Shown here one piece after another: positions 14,550 through 23,146 of a stretch of 48,950 nt of DNA. Both the position numbers and the translations under genes were made by a program. This DNA comes from Acidobacteriaceae bacterium. GTDB taxonomy: Bacteria; Acidobacteriota; Terriglobia; Terriglobales; Acidobacteriaceae. Where the stretch lies: NCBI GenBank assembly GCA_030037635.1, contig JASHQH010000311.1, positions 1-48,950 of the forward strand. Reading direction: 5' to 3'. The notes under the pieces were generated by a model that was given only the letters and a program-made list of their open reading frames with translations, searched no databases and was not told the origin of the DNA. Position 1 is the stretch's first letter; every line of letters starts with the position of its first letter.

Positions 14550-16448
14550 CTACGGCAGGTAGTACCGGAACGACGTGAAGATCATGTTGTCGTCGCCGTG
14601 CGCCCCGCCGCCGGGGTTGTACCCGCCAGCTGCGGCATTGGCAGGGCTGCCGGGGTTTCCGGACCACAGATCGCGGCGAATCAGACTGTACTGGATGCCT
14701 TGGCGCAGGCGGCCGTGTGGACCGGTGATCACGTTCCACCAGTAGCCGGCCGTAAATTCCTGCACGTCCTTGTTGTTGCCTTTGCAACCGTACGTCGAGT
14801 TGCCCGGGGTGATCGGATCGGTAGTCGGGTTCGAAGAAGTGGAAGCGGGCTCGATGCCGCAGCCCGACATATCGGCGCTGTAGTTGCCGTACCCGACCTG
14901 GGTTGTGCCGTTGAGCGTCCAATCGCGGGCAACGTAATCGCCGCCATAGTTGAAGTACATCATGAATTTGGGCGTGGGATTCAGCTCTAGCGTGCTGAGA
15001 GCCGAGAACGCGTGGACGGGCGAGATGACGCCGTCGGGACGGAGGGTTACGTCGGTGATGGTCGATGAGCCGTACCGGCCGATACCCTGGCCCCAAAGGC
15101 CCTTCAGACCGATTGTGACCTTGTTGCCGCTCACAAGGGGGCCGCGGAAACCGCCGCCGATACCGGCGCCCACTGCAGTGCTGTTGTAGGGCGTGGTCGA
15201 CGCCGATGCCACTTCGCATCCCGATGAGGTAGAGGTCGCGGTCAAGCAGGGATAGATGCGGTCGCGGAAGTTGCGCTCGATGCCAAACACTTCCCAGTGG
15301 CCCCAGCCGGGCTCGAGAGCCATCTTCACGATGAAGTCGGGGGTGTAGTTAAAGGAGTAGTTTGCCAGGTTCGATCCGCTCGCGCTTTCGCCGGCGTTGA
15401 ACAAGCCGCCGGAAGTTCCGGCTGAGCCGAGGAGGACGTTGCTCGGCAGGTTGTTGCCGCCGGGGTTAAGAGTCTCAGCGTTCTCAACCGCGGCGCCCAG
15501 GAAGAAGGACTTGCCAAAATCCTTCGAGAGCCGGAAGCCATATTGGCGCGTCCACACAAAGCCGGGTTCGTACTGTGCATCGATGGTCGCCGGTAGAATC
15601 TCGGTGCCGCGCGTCAGGCCCTGTGTGGTTTCGGTGGCCAAAGACCATCCTTGCCCGCCGGAAATGTCCCAGCCGCCAGTGGTCTTGGCGTCGGCCCACA
15701 ACTGGCGTTGGCGCAGAACGTAACTGTTCGACTGGTTGCTGTTTGAGGTAACCCCGGCTCCCAGCCAGTCCATCTCATAATAGCCAGTGAGCGTTACGCT
15801 GGGAAGCTTCCCAGTGGCCCTGAAAGCGAGACGCGACTGACGGCCCGTGCCATAAAACTCACTCAGGTTGTATGCCTCGGAGTTTTGGAGCGGGACGCCT
15901 GTGAACGGCGTGTTGACGTCGCCGCCCGTGGCCGCTGTGCGGTTCGAAGTTTCAGCCGCGATGAAGCTGCCTGTGAAGGATAAGGTCGTTCCTTTGAAAT
16001 AGATCGCGTCCGGGTTCGTGATCTGCTTCTTGATGTTTGTCGTTTCGGTTGAGACCGTGTCGGCCAGCGAGGCCTGGTTGGTTTTGAGATCGCTCACGGT
16101 GCTCTGCAGCGTGGTTACGGCGGCTGCGTTCTCAGTGAATGCCTGCTGTTGCGCCGTGGCGTCCGCTTCTGCTTTAGCAGCGGCAGCCTGCGCATCGGCC
16201 GCGGCCTGCTGCGCCTGGCGCAGTTGCTCATCCTTGTTCGCCAAGTCGCTCTTCAGTTGGTCGATCTGGCCCTGCATCTCGGTGCGCAGTTCCTGAATCT
16301 GCTCCTGCACCGTGGGACCCGCCGGTTCGGCCATTTTCTTAGCCGGCGCGTGCTTCTTGGCCGGCGTGGTACTGCTGGTTTGTGCGTAGGAGATGACAAG
16401 ACTGGCTGTCAATAGTGCCGCGGCAGCCATGTGGACTCTAAATCGCAT
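14550..16448 (-). CDS. DcaP-like outer-membrane porin with N-terminal coiled coil
   Basis: A 632-residue envelope protein. The start at 16448 gives a clear signal peptide (MRFRVHMAAAALLTASLVIS, ending YAQT) and has AGAGG upstream; the frame runs 19 residues further without family support. After a Lys/Pro/Ala linker, residues about 45-140 form a long Ala/Gln/Glu coiled coil (EQIQELRTEMQGQIDQLKSD; QQAAADAQAAAAKAEADATA), as in trimeric porins of the DcaP type. The rest is barrel-like: GTTLSFTGSFIAAETSN, SRLAFRATGKLPSVTLTGYY, and the C-terminus MIFTSFRYYLP. It would sit in the outer membrane with the coiled coil in the periplasm, likely passing small organic solutes; the substrate cannot be told. 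It is single and converges with the preceding barrel gene. Confidence 0.8.
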   Translation of the reverse strand: MRFRVHMAAAALLTASLVISYAQTSSTTPAKKHAPAKKMAEPAGPTVQEQIQELRTEMQGQIDQLKSDLANKDEQLRQAQQAAADAQAAAAKAEADATAQQQAFTENAAAVTTLQSTVSDLKTNQASLADTVSTETTNIKKQITNPDAIYFKGTTLSFTGSFIAAETSNRTAATGGDVNTPFTGVPLQNSEAYNLSEFYGTGRQSRLAFRATGKLPSVTLTGYYEMDWLGAGVTSNSNQSNSYVLRQRQLWADAKTTGGWDISGGQGWSLATETTQGLTRGTEILPATIDAQYEPGFVWTRQYGFRLSKDFGKSFFLGAAVENAETLNPGGNNLPSNVLLGSAGTSGGLFNAGESASGSNLANYSFNYTPDFIVKMALEPGWGHWEVFGIERNFRDRIYPCLTATSTSSGCEVASASTTPYNSTAVGAGIGGGFRGPLVSGNKVTIGLKGLWGQGIGRYGSSTITDVTLRPDGVISPVHAFSALSTLELNPTPKFMMYFNYGGDYVARDWTLNGTTQVGYGNYSADMSGCGIEPASTSSNPTTDPITPGNSTYGCKGNNKDVQEFTAGYWWNVITGPHGRLRQGIQYSLIRRDLWSGNPGSPANAAAGGYNPGGGAHGDDNMIFTSFRYYLP

Positions 16449-16783
16449 TTGGGCCTCTCTTTTCCTTTGGAGTCGGGTTGGAGTGGTAGCAGCGTTCGCG
16501 TGCACAATGAACGCAATTCACTTCTGCATTCCGGACATAACCATGAGGGAGGAAATCTGCGGTATCAAATTCGGCGCGGAAACCTATGAAAGTGCCGACG
16601 CAGGGATTTGGCGCCGCGCAAAACCCCTCTTCCTGTTTCGCATCCCAGCCTCGCAGAGCCAGATTAAGATTTGACGAATTTACCTAGAATTCACGGTTGC
16701 AGTTATCCATCGCCCCGTCGCGAAGGCGGGGAACGAAGAATTCATGCACTATTCACAATCCGGCGCGCTGAGACCCGGGTTCT
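16449..16783. other. Intergenic region upstream of the porin gene
   Basis: This 335-base stretch separates the porin start from the end of the PIG-L gene, both on the minus strand. It should contain the porin promoter, but no convincing -35/-10 pair was found. A small hairpin CCCCG/CGGGG lies near 16713-16731 downstream of the PIG-L stop, without a T-tract. Confidence 0.4.
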
Positions 16784-19705
16784 TCAGCGCTGCGGAGGCT
16801 GCGATGCGGCTGATCCGCTGTCGTGCGCGGTGCCGGCGCTGAGCAGGTTGGCAAGCAATCGGTACGCGCCCGGCACCAGCTCAGGAAACTGCCGGTAGAG
16901 CGCGTAGGCGACATAGATATAGGTGCCCTTGCCGCGGTGCGCGATCAAGAGGCCGCCCTGTTGTGGATCCTGGCCCGGATCGGCGGTTTCAGTGAGCGTG
17001 GTGTAGCCGGGATCCCAACGGTCAAGAAAGCCGTGGCCGCGCTCCTCAAACCATCCGTCGAAATCGGCAGATGTAATCTTGTTGGGCCAGGTGAAAAGCG
17101 GGTTGGAGGGATCGAGCAGCTTTACCGGCGCCTGCTCATTGACCACGCGTTCGGCCATTCGGCTCAAGGTGACAGCAAGCGGCGCCGGAAACGTTGCACT
17201 CTGATATTGCACAATCAACGAGCCACCGCGCTCCACGTAGTCGTTGAGCCGCGCCTGCACCTGTGCCAGCGCCGGCCGCGCCGAGTAGGCGCGAATGCCG
17301 ACCACAATTACGTTCCACTGCGAAAGATCGGCGGATTTAAGCTCGTCGTCGCTGATCAGATGCGAGGTGACGCCCAGCGCCTCGATGGCTTCAGGCACCA
17401 GGTCGCCGGTTCCCATCACGTAGCCCACACGCAAGCCGGATGCAACCTTGACCGCGACCTTGCGCGTGCGCAGCTCGGCAGGCTCGTACTGATTCGTCGG
17501 CCGCAGACCCGGATAGGCGACGTTTCGCCAGCCCGTGGCGTAGGTGGATTCTCCCGCTTGCGCTACCGCCTCGATCGTGTAGGCGCGCGCTTCAACGTCG
17601 CCCGAGGGAGAAACCGAAAACAGCAGCGGCTGGCTGTCGCCCGCACCGTTCATATGGAACTTCTGCTCGGTGGGCTCCGAGCGCCAGCCCGGCGGCAACT
17701 TTAGAGTGACCGTACCTTCTGCGGCGCGCTCTGTGTGAACAGTTACACTCACCGGCAGCGGCGACCCATCAAGCGGCACTATGCGCGCCTCGGGTTCAAC
17801 GCGTACGCCGACGGACGGCGTCACCACCAGCGGCTCATACACGCCGCCCACGCCGTTCACGTGAGCCAGCGTCTGCACCACCATGCCGACACGAATTGGC
17901 ACCCCGTCGAACGTGAACTCAGCCCACGCCTTGAGAGGATAGGGCGCAAACGAACGCTCGCGCCACGCCGGATTGGAGACATCGTAGTACGCCTGCTCGG
18001 TCGTCGGCCGTGTGAAGTACGGTTCCGTGGGCGGGGCGTTATCGGGCACATGCACGTGAAAGATGCGATCACTCACCGGCCCTTCACCGGGCGCCGATCC
18101 GCTGCCGTCCTCCGTTTTCCATTGAGGGCCATCCTGGCTCTCAAGCCAAACGCGGTTGAGGACTACAGCTGTCGGCGGGAACGCCGTGTGTACGCGCACA
18201 CCGAACTCCTCGCCGGGCCAGACGCTGCGTGCCGTTTCATCCGCCGATCCGCCGCGCCCTCCGTAACCCTCCCCGCCGTTGCTGCCCGTCTCGAATGCCA
18301 TCATGTCGAGACCGAGCATGTCTTTCAGTGCCTCCTGAAACTGCTCGATCTTGGCGCCCAGCTCAAATTCGAGATCGTCTTTTGCTTTCGCGCTCAGTTC
18401 GCTGGCCTTCACTTGCCCGTACACATCAAGGGTCTCGCGGTAGATCGGCACCAGCTTGTAAGCGCTCGGGATGTCGCATTCATTCGCGCCCGACACGCCG
18501 CATCGATTACGGCAATCGCGCTCGTAAGAGTCAAGATCGCCCTGGATCCTGGTGAGCGCGCCGGTCAGCCATGCCGGCGCATTCCCACCGGCGAGGCGCG
18601 CCAGCCCCGGGATGCTTGTGTCGATCCGGACCTTTGAGTTGTCAAAGAGATTTCCAGCAGACAGTCTGCCGCTGGTGTCTTGGGGTGCGGCCGCCTCTGG
18701 CGCCACCGCCCACAAGTGATAACTTGTCTCCTCCGGCTCGCTCAGCGCCGGATTGGCGCCGCCGTTTTGCGACAGCTGCTTGCCCCAGCCCTCGCGCGCG
18801 ATCTGCACATAGGTGCGCCCCAATGTCGGATCCCACGCACCCGTTTGCATGCTTACATCGGCCGGAAGCGAGCCTTCGATCCATTCGCCCGTCACATAAT
18901 TGTGGAACTTTGCCGGCGCCCATTTGCCTGTCGCGTAGTCGAGCATCTGCCCATTCGTGATCGGTGCGAACGGTTCGCGCGAATAAACCGCCAGCGGCTG
19001 CCACGGCTCTAAGCCATCCTTTAACTGATCGGGAAAGACCTTCGGGTCGCCCGCCGCCTTGAACGCTTCCTGCGCGATCTCGCCTGAAACCTGGTGTTGC
19101 CCGTGGCCATCGCTCACCCCGCCCACGAAGGTGGAAATGATGACTTGCGGCCGCACCTTCCGCACCGCTAGCACGGCGTCGTAGAGCACGCGGTCGTGCC
19201 CCCATTTTTCAAATGACTCCTCCTGCGTCTTCGAGAAGCCAAAGTCCGCCTCCGTGCCCCAAAGTTGCTCAGCGCCGTAGTATTCATCAGCCTTCAGCAG
19301 TTCGGCGGTGCGGATCAGTCCCAGCGCATCGTAGCTCTCGGCCGACATGGCGTTCTGTCCGCCTTCGCCGCGCGTGAGTGTAAGCGAGGTAACCTGCACC
19401 CCCAGCCCGCGCGAAAGATACGTCATTAACGAGCCATCCTCGTCGTCGGGATGCGCCACGATCACCAGCACGCTGGCCGTGGTCTTCAGGCGCTTCAGCG
19501 TCTGTTCCAGATCCGCAGCGCCGCGGTCCTCGGCAAGCGGCAACGCATTGGCCGTCGGCTCGGGCAAAGGAACCTCGGCCAGCTCGCTCTGGGGCGACTG
19601 CGGCTGCTGCGCACGAAGGCCTGCAAAGCTGGAGTTGGCCAGCAAGCAAGCCAGAGCCGCAGTCGGAACTATATGGCGGAATTTGCGGGGAATAAGGCTC
19701 ATCAT
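16784..19705 (-). CDS. Large exported PIG-L family deacetylase with C-terminal GATase-like domain
   Basis: From the ATG at 19705 the product has 973 residues. A signal peptide (IVPTAALACLLANSSFAGLR, cleavage near AQQ) precedes a PIG-L/LmbE domain, with zinc motif AHPDDE at 84-89 and a second metal-site segment GHGQHQVSG; such enzymes remove acetyl groups from N-acetyl sugars or related amides. The middle has beta-sandwich stretches (VRVHTAFPPTAVVLNRVWLE; GTVTLKLPPGWRSEPTEQKF) like the NEW3 domain often attached to glycosidases. The C-terminal 200 residues (VGYVMGTGDLVPEAIEALGV; WNVIVVGIRAYSARPAL; GGSLIVQYQ) resemble a class I glutamine amidotransferase-like fold without an obvious catalytic Cys. 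It is downstream of scpA on the same strand with a 94-base gap. Substrate unknown; action on extracytoplasmic glycans is inferred. Confidence 0.85.
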   Translation of the reverse strand: MMSLIPRKFRHIVPTAALACLLANSSFAGLRAQQPQSPQSELAEVPLPEPTANALPLAEDRGAADLEQTLKRLKTTASVLVIVAHPDDEDGSLMTYLSRGLGVQVTSLTLTRGEGGQNAMSAESYDALGLIRTAELLKADEYYGAEQLWGTEADFGFSKTQEESFEKWGHDRVLYDAVLAVRKVRPQVIISTFVGGVSDGHGQHQVSGEIAQEAFKAAGDPKVFPDQLKDGLEPWQPLAVYSREPFAPITNGQMLDYATGKWAPAKFHNYVTGEWIEGSLPADVSMQTGAWDPTLGRTYVQIAREGWGKQLSQNGGANPALSEPEETSYHLWAVAPEAAAPQDTSGRLSAGNLFDNSKVRIDTSIPGLARLAGGNAPAWLTGALTRIQGDLDSYERDCRNRCGVSGANECDIPSAYKLVPIYRETLDVYGQVKASELSAKAKDDLEFELGAKIEQFQEALKDMLGLDMMAFETGSNGGEGYGGRGGSADETARSVWPGEEFGVRVHTAFPPTAVVLNRVWLESQDGPQWKTEDGSGSAPGEGPVSDRIFHVHVPDNAPPTEPYFTRPTTEQAYYDVSNPAWRERSFAPYPLKAWAEFTFDGVPIRVGMVVQTLAHVNGVGGVYEPLVVTPSVGVRVEPEARIVPLDGSPLPVSVTVHTERAAEGTVTLKLPPGWRSEPTEQKFHMNGAGDSQPLLFSVSPSGDVEARAYTIEAVAQAGESTYATGWRNVAYPGLRPTNQYEPAELRTRKVAVKVASGLRVGYVMGTGDLVPEAIEALGVTSHLISDDELKSADLSQWNVIVVGIRAYSARPALAQVQARLNDYVERGGSLIVQYQSATFPAPLAVTLSRMAERVVNEQAPVKLLDPSNPLFTWPNKITSADFDGWFEERGHGFLDRWDPGYTTLTETADPGQDPQQGGLLIAHRGKGTYIYVAYALYRQFPELVPGAYRLLANLLSAGTAHDSGSAASQPPQR

Positions 19706-19799
19706 CGTCAGTTTACAAGCTGAGGAACAACCAAATACGCAGGCGCGTAAATCCGCAGTCGCCTCCGCGACCCGGCAAGGACGCCGGGCGCAACTTGCC

Positions 19800-20777
19800 T
19801 TATCGCCAGTCGTCACGCGCTTCGGCCAGGCCCTGGTTCATCGCCGCCTCGAAACCGGTGTGCTTCTTGATGAAGATTTCGCTGAATTGCCGGTCCTGCC
19901 GCAGCAGAATGGCCTGCAGGCGCACCAGCTCAAGCAGGGCCAGAAACAGGGCGATCAGCGCTCGCTCTGAACGCGTGTGGCTGAGCAGGCGGCGCAGCGC
20001 CACCGGCTTATCTTCGAGCGTCAACCGCCGCGCCAGGAACTGGATCATCTGGCTCACCGTGACCGTGTCCTCTTCCAAATTCAGGATGGGCCGGTTGCGG
20101 GCGCGCTCCAGCACGTCACGGAAGATCCGCACCAGGTCGGTAGTGTCGGCGGCGATTTCCGGCTCGGCCCCGGCATCCTCGCGGAATTCGCGCACTCCGG
20201 GATTGGTCCACGTGGCCGCCTCCAGCATCTGCTTCTCGTGCAGCATCTGCGCGGCGTTCTTGAAGCGCTCGTGTTCCAGCAGCCGCTCCACCAGCTCGCG
20301 CCGCGGATCCTCGGCAGCCTCTTCGGGCCCTGCGGGTGCGCGCGGCAGCAGCATCTTGCTTTTGATGTGGATCAGCAGCGCCGCCGTGTAGATGAACTCC
20401 CCGGCCACGTCCATGTCGCTGGCTCGCAGCCGGTCCACGTAGGCCAAAAACTGCGCTGTGATTTTAGCGATGGGAATGTCGTAGATGTCAATGTCCTGCT
20501 TCCGGATCAGGTCGAGCAGAAGATCGAGCGGCCCGTCGTACACCTGGCTCACGATCACTGAGAAAGGCGATTGCTCAGCGTCTTCGCCGCGCGCCTTCAG
20601 TGCGGCTGCCACTTTTTCCGCCGTGCTGGGCTCCGCGGGGCGTTGAGCTTCGAACGGCAGCCGCGGAGCTGATTCGCGGTCTGGTGCGGGTGGGGTGGGT
20701 GGCGCGCTCTCAGCCTGCTTCGCAGCGTCGTCTGCAGCGGCTTCGGGATGTGGGGAAGTTTCCTTCAATGCATTCAC
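19800..20777 (-). CDS. scpA: Segregation and condensation protein A
   Basis: Kleisin subunit of the bacterial SMC condensin, bridging the SMC heads with ScpB. Landmarks are the N-terminal YDGPLDLLLDLIRKQDIDIY motif, the IPIAKITAQFLAYVDRL helix, the AGEFIYTAALLIHIKSKMLL segment, and the C-terminal winged-helix with SERALIALFLALLELVRLQA. The protein is 325 residues, longer than usual (about 250), because of an N-terminal Pro/Ala/Glu-rich tail of about 70 residues before the kleisin motif. It begins 9 bases after the trpS stop, so it is in the same operon. scpB, often next, is not in the window; the downstream gene is the PIG-L enzyme. Confidence 0.95.
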   Translation of the reverse strand: MNALKETSPHPEAAADDAAKQAESAPPTPPAPDRESAPRLPFEAQRPAEPSTAEKVAAALKARGEDAEQSPFSVIVSQVYDGPLDLLLDLIRKQDIDIYDIPIAKITAQFLAYVDRLRASDMDVAGEFIYTAALLIHIKSKMLLPRAPAGPEEAAEDPRRELVERLLEHERFKNAAQMLHEKQMLEAATWTNPGVREFREDAGAEPEIAADTTDLVRIFRDVLERARNRPILNLEEDTVTVSQMIQFLARRLTLEDKPVALRRLLSHTRSERALIALFLALLELVRLQAILLRQDRQFSEIFIKKHTGFEAAMNQGLAEARDDWR

Positions 20778-20786
20778 TTCTTCCAG

Positions 20787-21851
20787 CTACTCGCGCCCGC
20801 CGCAGGTAACCTGCTCCGCAGCATCGGGCGCGGTGCTCAATGTCATTTTCATGGCTTCGCGCACTTCCACCATGGTCTGCTCGGCACGGGCCCGGGCGCG
20901 CCGCGACCCTTCGTCCAGAACTTCCATCGCCTGCCCTTCCGTGATAGAGGCCCGCCGCTCCTGGATCGGCTCGAGCACCTTCACCAGCGCGTCCGCTGCC
21001 CAACTCTTGCACTCGATGCACCCGATGCCCGCCGACCGGCACCCTTCGTACACCTTGGCCATGGTTTCCGCTGTTGAGAACACCTTATGCAGGTCGCCCA
21101 CCGGGCACTTGTCGGGATCGCCGGGATCGCTGCGCCGGATCCGCGCCGGGTCGGTCACCATGGTCTTGAGCTTCTGCCGCACCACGGCCTCGGGATCGCT
21201 GATCAGAATCGTGTTCCCGTAGCTCTTCGACATCTTGCGCCCGTCGGTGCCGGGCAGTTTGGGCGAAGGCGTGAGCAGCACCTTCGGCTCAGGCAGCACC
21301 TCACGGCCATCAAGCTTGTAAAACTGGTTGAACCGCCGCGCCACCTCGCGCGTCAGCTCCACGTGCGCCTGCTGGTCCTGCCCCACGGGCACAAAATCTG
21401 CCTGGTAGATGAGAATGTCAGCGGCCATCAGCACCGGGTAGCCCAGAAATCCGTAGGTCGTCAGGTCTTTGTCGGCGAGATTCTCGAGCATCTCCTTGTA
21501 GCTGGGCACGCGCTCCAGCCAGCCCAGCGGCGTGCTCATGCCCAGCAGCAAGGCCAGTTCGGCGTGCACCTTCACCCGGCTTTGCAGAAACAGCACGCTC
21601 TTTCGGGGATCAAGCCCAGCGGCCAGGTAATCGAATAGTACCTCCTTCGTGTTCGGCGCAATCTGCGACGGGTCGGCATAGTCCGTCGTCAGCGCGTGCC
21701 AGTCGGCGATAAAAAAGTAGCATTCGTACTTGTCCTGCAGCTTGACCCAGTTGGCCAGCGCGCCCATGTAGTTGCCCAGATGCAGCTTTCCCGTGGGGCG
21801 CATGCCGCTCAGCACCCGCGGGCGCGGCGATTTCATGGTGGATTCGGACAT
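20787..21851 (-). CDS. trpS: Tryptophanyl-tRNA synthetase
   Basis: Class I synthetase that charges tRNA-Trp. The nucleotide-binding HIGH-like motif is seen in LSGMRPTGKLHLGNYMGAL and the KMSKS loop in DGRKMSKSYGN. Other family blocks are FFIADWHALTTDY, SVLFLQSRVKVHAEL, YPVLMAADILIYQADFVPVG and QDQQAHVELTREVARRFN. The frame is open to an ATG at 21923; the ATG at 21851 is preferred because AAGGA lies about 11 bases upstream and the extra 24 residues are not family-like, leaving 354 residues. This choice is moderate only. It lies between the M50 protease gene and scpA in a minus-strand operon. Confidence 0.95.
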   Translation of the reverse strand: MSESTMKSPRPRVLSGMRPTGKLHLGNYMGALANWVKLQDKYECYFFIADWHALTTDYADPSQIAPNTKEVLFDYLAAGLDPRKSVLFLQSRVKVHAELALLLGMSTPLGWLERVPSYKEMLENLADKDLTTYGFLGYPVLMAADILIYQADFVPVGQDQQAHVELTREVARRFNQFYKLDGREVLPEPKVLLTPSPKLPGTDGRKMSKSYGNTILISDPEAVVRQKLKTMVTDPARIRRSDPGDPDKCPVGDLHKVFSTAETMAKVYEGCRSAGIGCIECKSWAADALVKVLEPIQERRASITEGQAMEVLDEGSRRARARAEQTMVEVREAMKMTLSTAPDAAEQVTCGGRE

Positions 21852-21961
21852 GAAGCGGTTCAATTCCTTCACGGCGCCCGAACGGACGCCCAAAATCCGG
21901 CCAAAATCACCGGAATCACTCATTCCATTGTAGCGGGAGCGGCGTTGGAAAGCGGCCCGGA

Positions 21962-22672
21962 TCAGAGGCGCATGAGCAGAGAAAAAATCAGCACCAGCGC
22001 GGGCACCAGCAGCAGCCTCAGCACGTAGCCGCCCACGAAGATCATCAACAGGTAGCTCGCCCAGCCGCCGATGCGGTCGTAGACCTGCACAGCGTTATAG
22101 GGCAGCATGTTGCGCACTACGCGGCTGCCATCGAGCGGTGGGATGGGAAGCAGGTTAAAGAAAAACAAAGAGAGATTGATGAGAATCGCCAGGCTCAGGA
22201 GCAGCGCCACCGGATGTGCCTGAGCGGGATTGGCAATGCCCAGCGCAACGGCAAACGACAGCCGCACCAGGTCGCCGCCGTTGGGCATGGCAACGGCCAT
22301 CCCGATGAGTCCCAAAAGGGCCAGCAAAACAAGCACCAGGTTCGACGCCGGGCCGGCCAGCGTGGTCAGGTTGTCGTCGCGCAGAATCTTGCTGAAGTTG
22401 CGCGTGATCACGGGCGTGGGCTTGGCCCAGCCGATCAGCATAAAAGGAAGCCGGAAACCGAGGAGCGGCCCGAAAATGACCAAGGCGGGAAACAGCAGGG
22501 TCCCAATGGGGTCGATGTGGACCATGGGATTGAGCGTCACGCGTCCCTGCAGCCGAGCCGTCTGGTCACCCAGCCGTGAAGCCGTCCACGCATGCGCGCA
22601 CTCATGAAAACTGAGCGAAAACAGGAGAATCACAAACTCAAAAACGGCGATGAGAAAGGCGCTGGATTGCAA
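21962..22672 (-). CDS. Site-2 protease family (M50) membrane metalloprotease
   Basis: Integral membrane protein of 236 residues in the M50 family with the zinc motif HECAH at residues 23-27 inside the first membrane helix and the second metal-site motif NLLPIPPLDGS near residue 175. Further helices are VLVLLALLGLIGMAVAM, HPVALLLSLAILINLSLFFF and a hydrophobic C-terminus. It lacks PDZ and CBS domains, matching the small group (YwhC-like) often found beside trpS and scpA. Such enzymes cut membrane-embedded substrates, but the target of this one is unknown. It lies 67 bases after the DUF503 gene on the same strand. Confidence 0.92.
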   Translation of the reverse strand: MQSSAFLIAVFEFVILLFSLSFHECAHAWTASRLGDQTARLQGRVTLNPMVHIDPIGTLLFPALVIFGPLLGFRLPFMLIGWAKPTPVITRNFSKILRDDNLTTLAGPASNLVLVLLALLGLIGMAVAMPNGGDLVRLSFAVALGIANPAQAHPVALLLSLAILINLSLFFFNLLPIPPLDGSRVVRNMLPYNAVQVYDRIGGWASYLLMIFVGGYVLRLLLVPALVLIFSLLMRL

Positions 22673-22739
22673 ACGATCTCTCCGAGGCTCAAGAGTTTAG
22701 CGTAGCACGGCGGGATCGTGCGAAATCTCGGGGAGGGCC

Positions 22740-23036
22740 CTAGCTCTCGACGTATTCCCAGAAGGAATCGGCCAGGTCGGCGCCGAGCTCGGTGGTCATG
22801 CGCCGCGCCGCGCGCTCCGCTTCTTCCATCAAACCGTGCAGGTAGTCGCGCGAGCGCGAGATGGCCGCCACACCGATCGTCGCCGACTGCCACGTCACGG
22901 CTTCGTCCAGCTCCGCCACCGAGACGTTGAAGCTCTGCCGCAACTGGTCTTTGAGCGAGCGAACCACCTGCCGGCGGTCTTTGAGCGACTGGGCGTGCTC
23001 GATGCGGATCTCGAGGGTAAGCTGCGCCACGGGCAT
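22740..23036 (-). CDS. DUF503 family protein
   Basis: A 98-residue protein of the DUF503 (YlxP-like) family. Landmarks are the N-terminal strand VAQLTLEIRIEHAQSLKDRR, the RQVVRSLKDQLRQSFNVSVAE segment seen in all members (here split by one helix), ITVGVAAI-like TIGVAAISRSRDYL, and a short helical end. YlxP of Bacillus lies by the rbfA/infB genes and is suspected of a role in ribosome maturation, but the function is not established. Here it heads a minus-strand run with an M50 protease, trpS and scpA. No promoter was recognised in the 110 bases upstream. Confidence 0.88.
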   Translation of the reverse strand: MPVAQLTLEIRIEHAQSLKDRRQVVRSLKDQLRQSFNVSVAELDEAVTWQSATIGVAAISRSRDYLHGLMEEAERAARRMTTELGADLADSFWEYVES

Positions 23037-23146
23037 ACGAATGAGGATTTGTCACCGACAGTGTAAGACCAGTTCGCGCGGATGGAGCAAGTTTTTTCCT
23101 GCGCTGCGATCGAGCGGCCCAGTCCCGGCGTAAAAGAAATTTCTGC

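Noticed and set aside
22630-23055. Minus-strand open frame overlapping the DUF503 gene
   Set aside because: DUF503 in another frame of the same strand has family motifs; this frame is basic and featureless.
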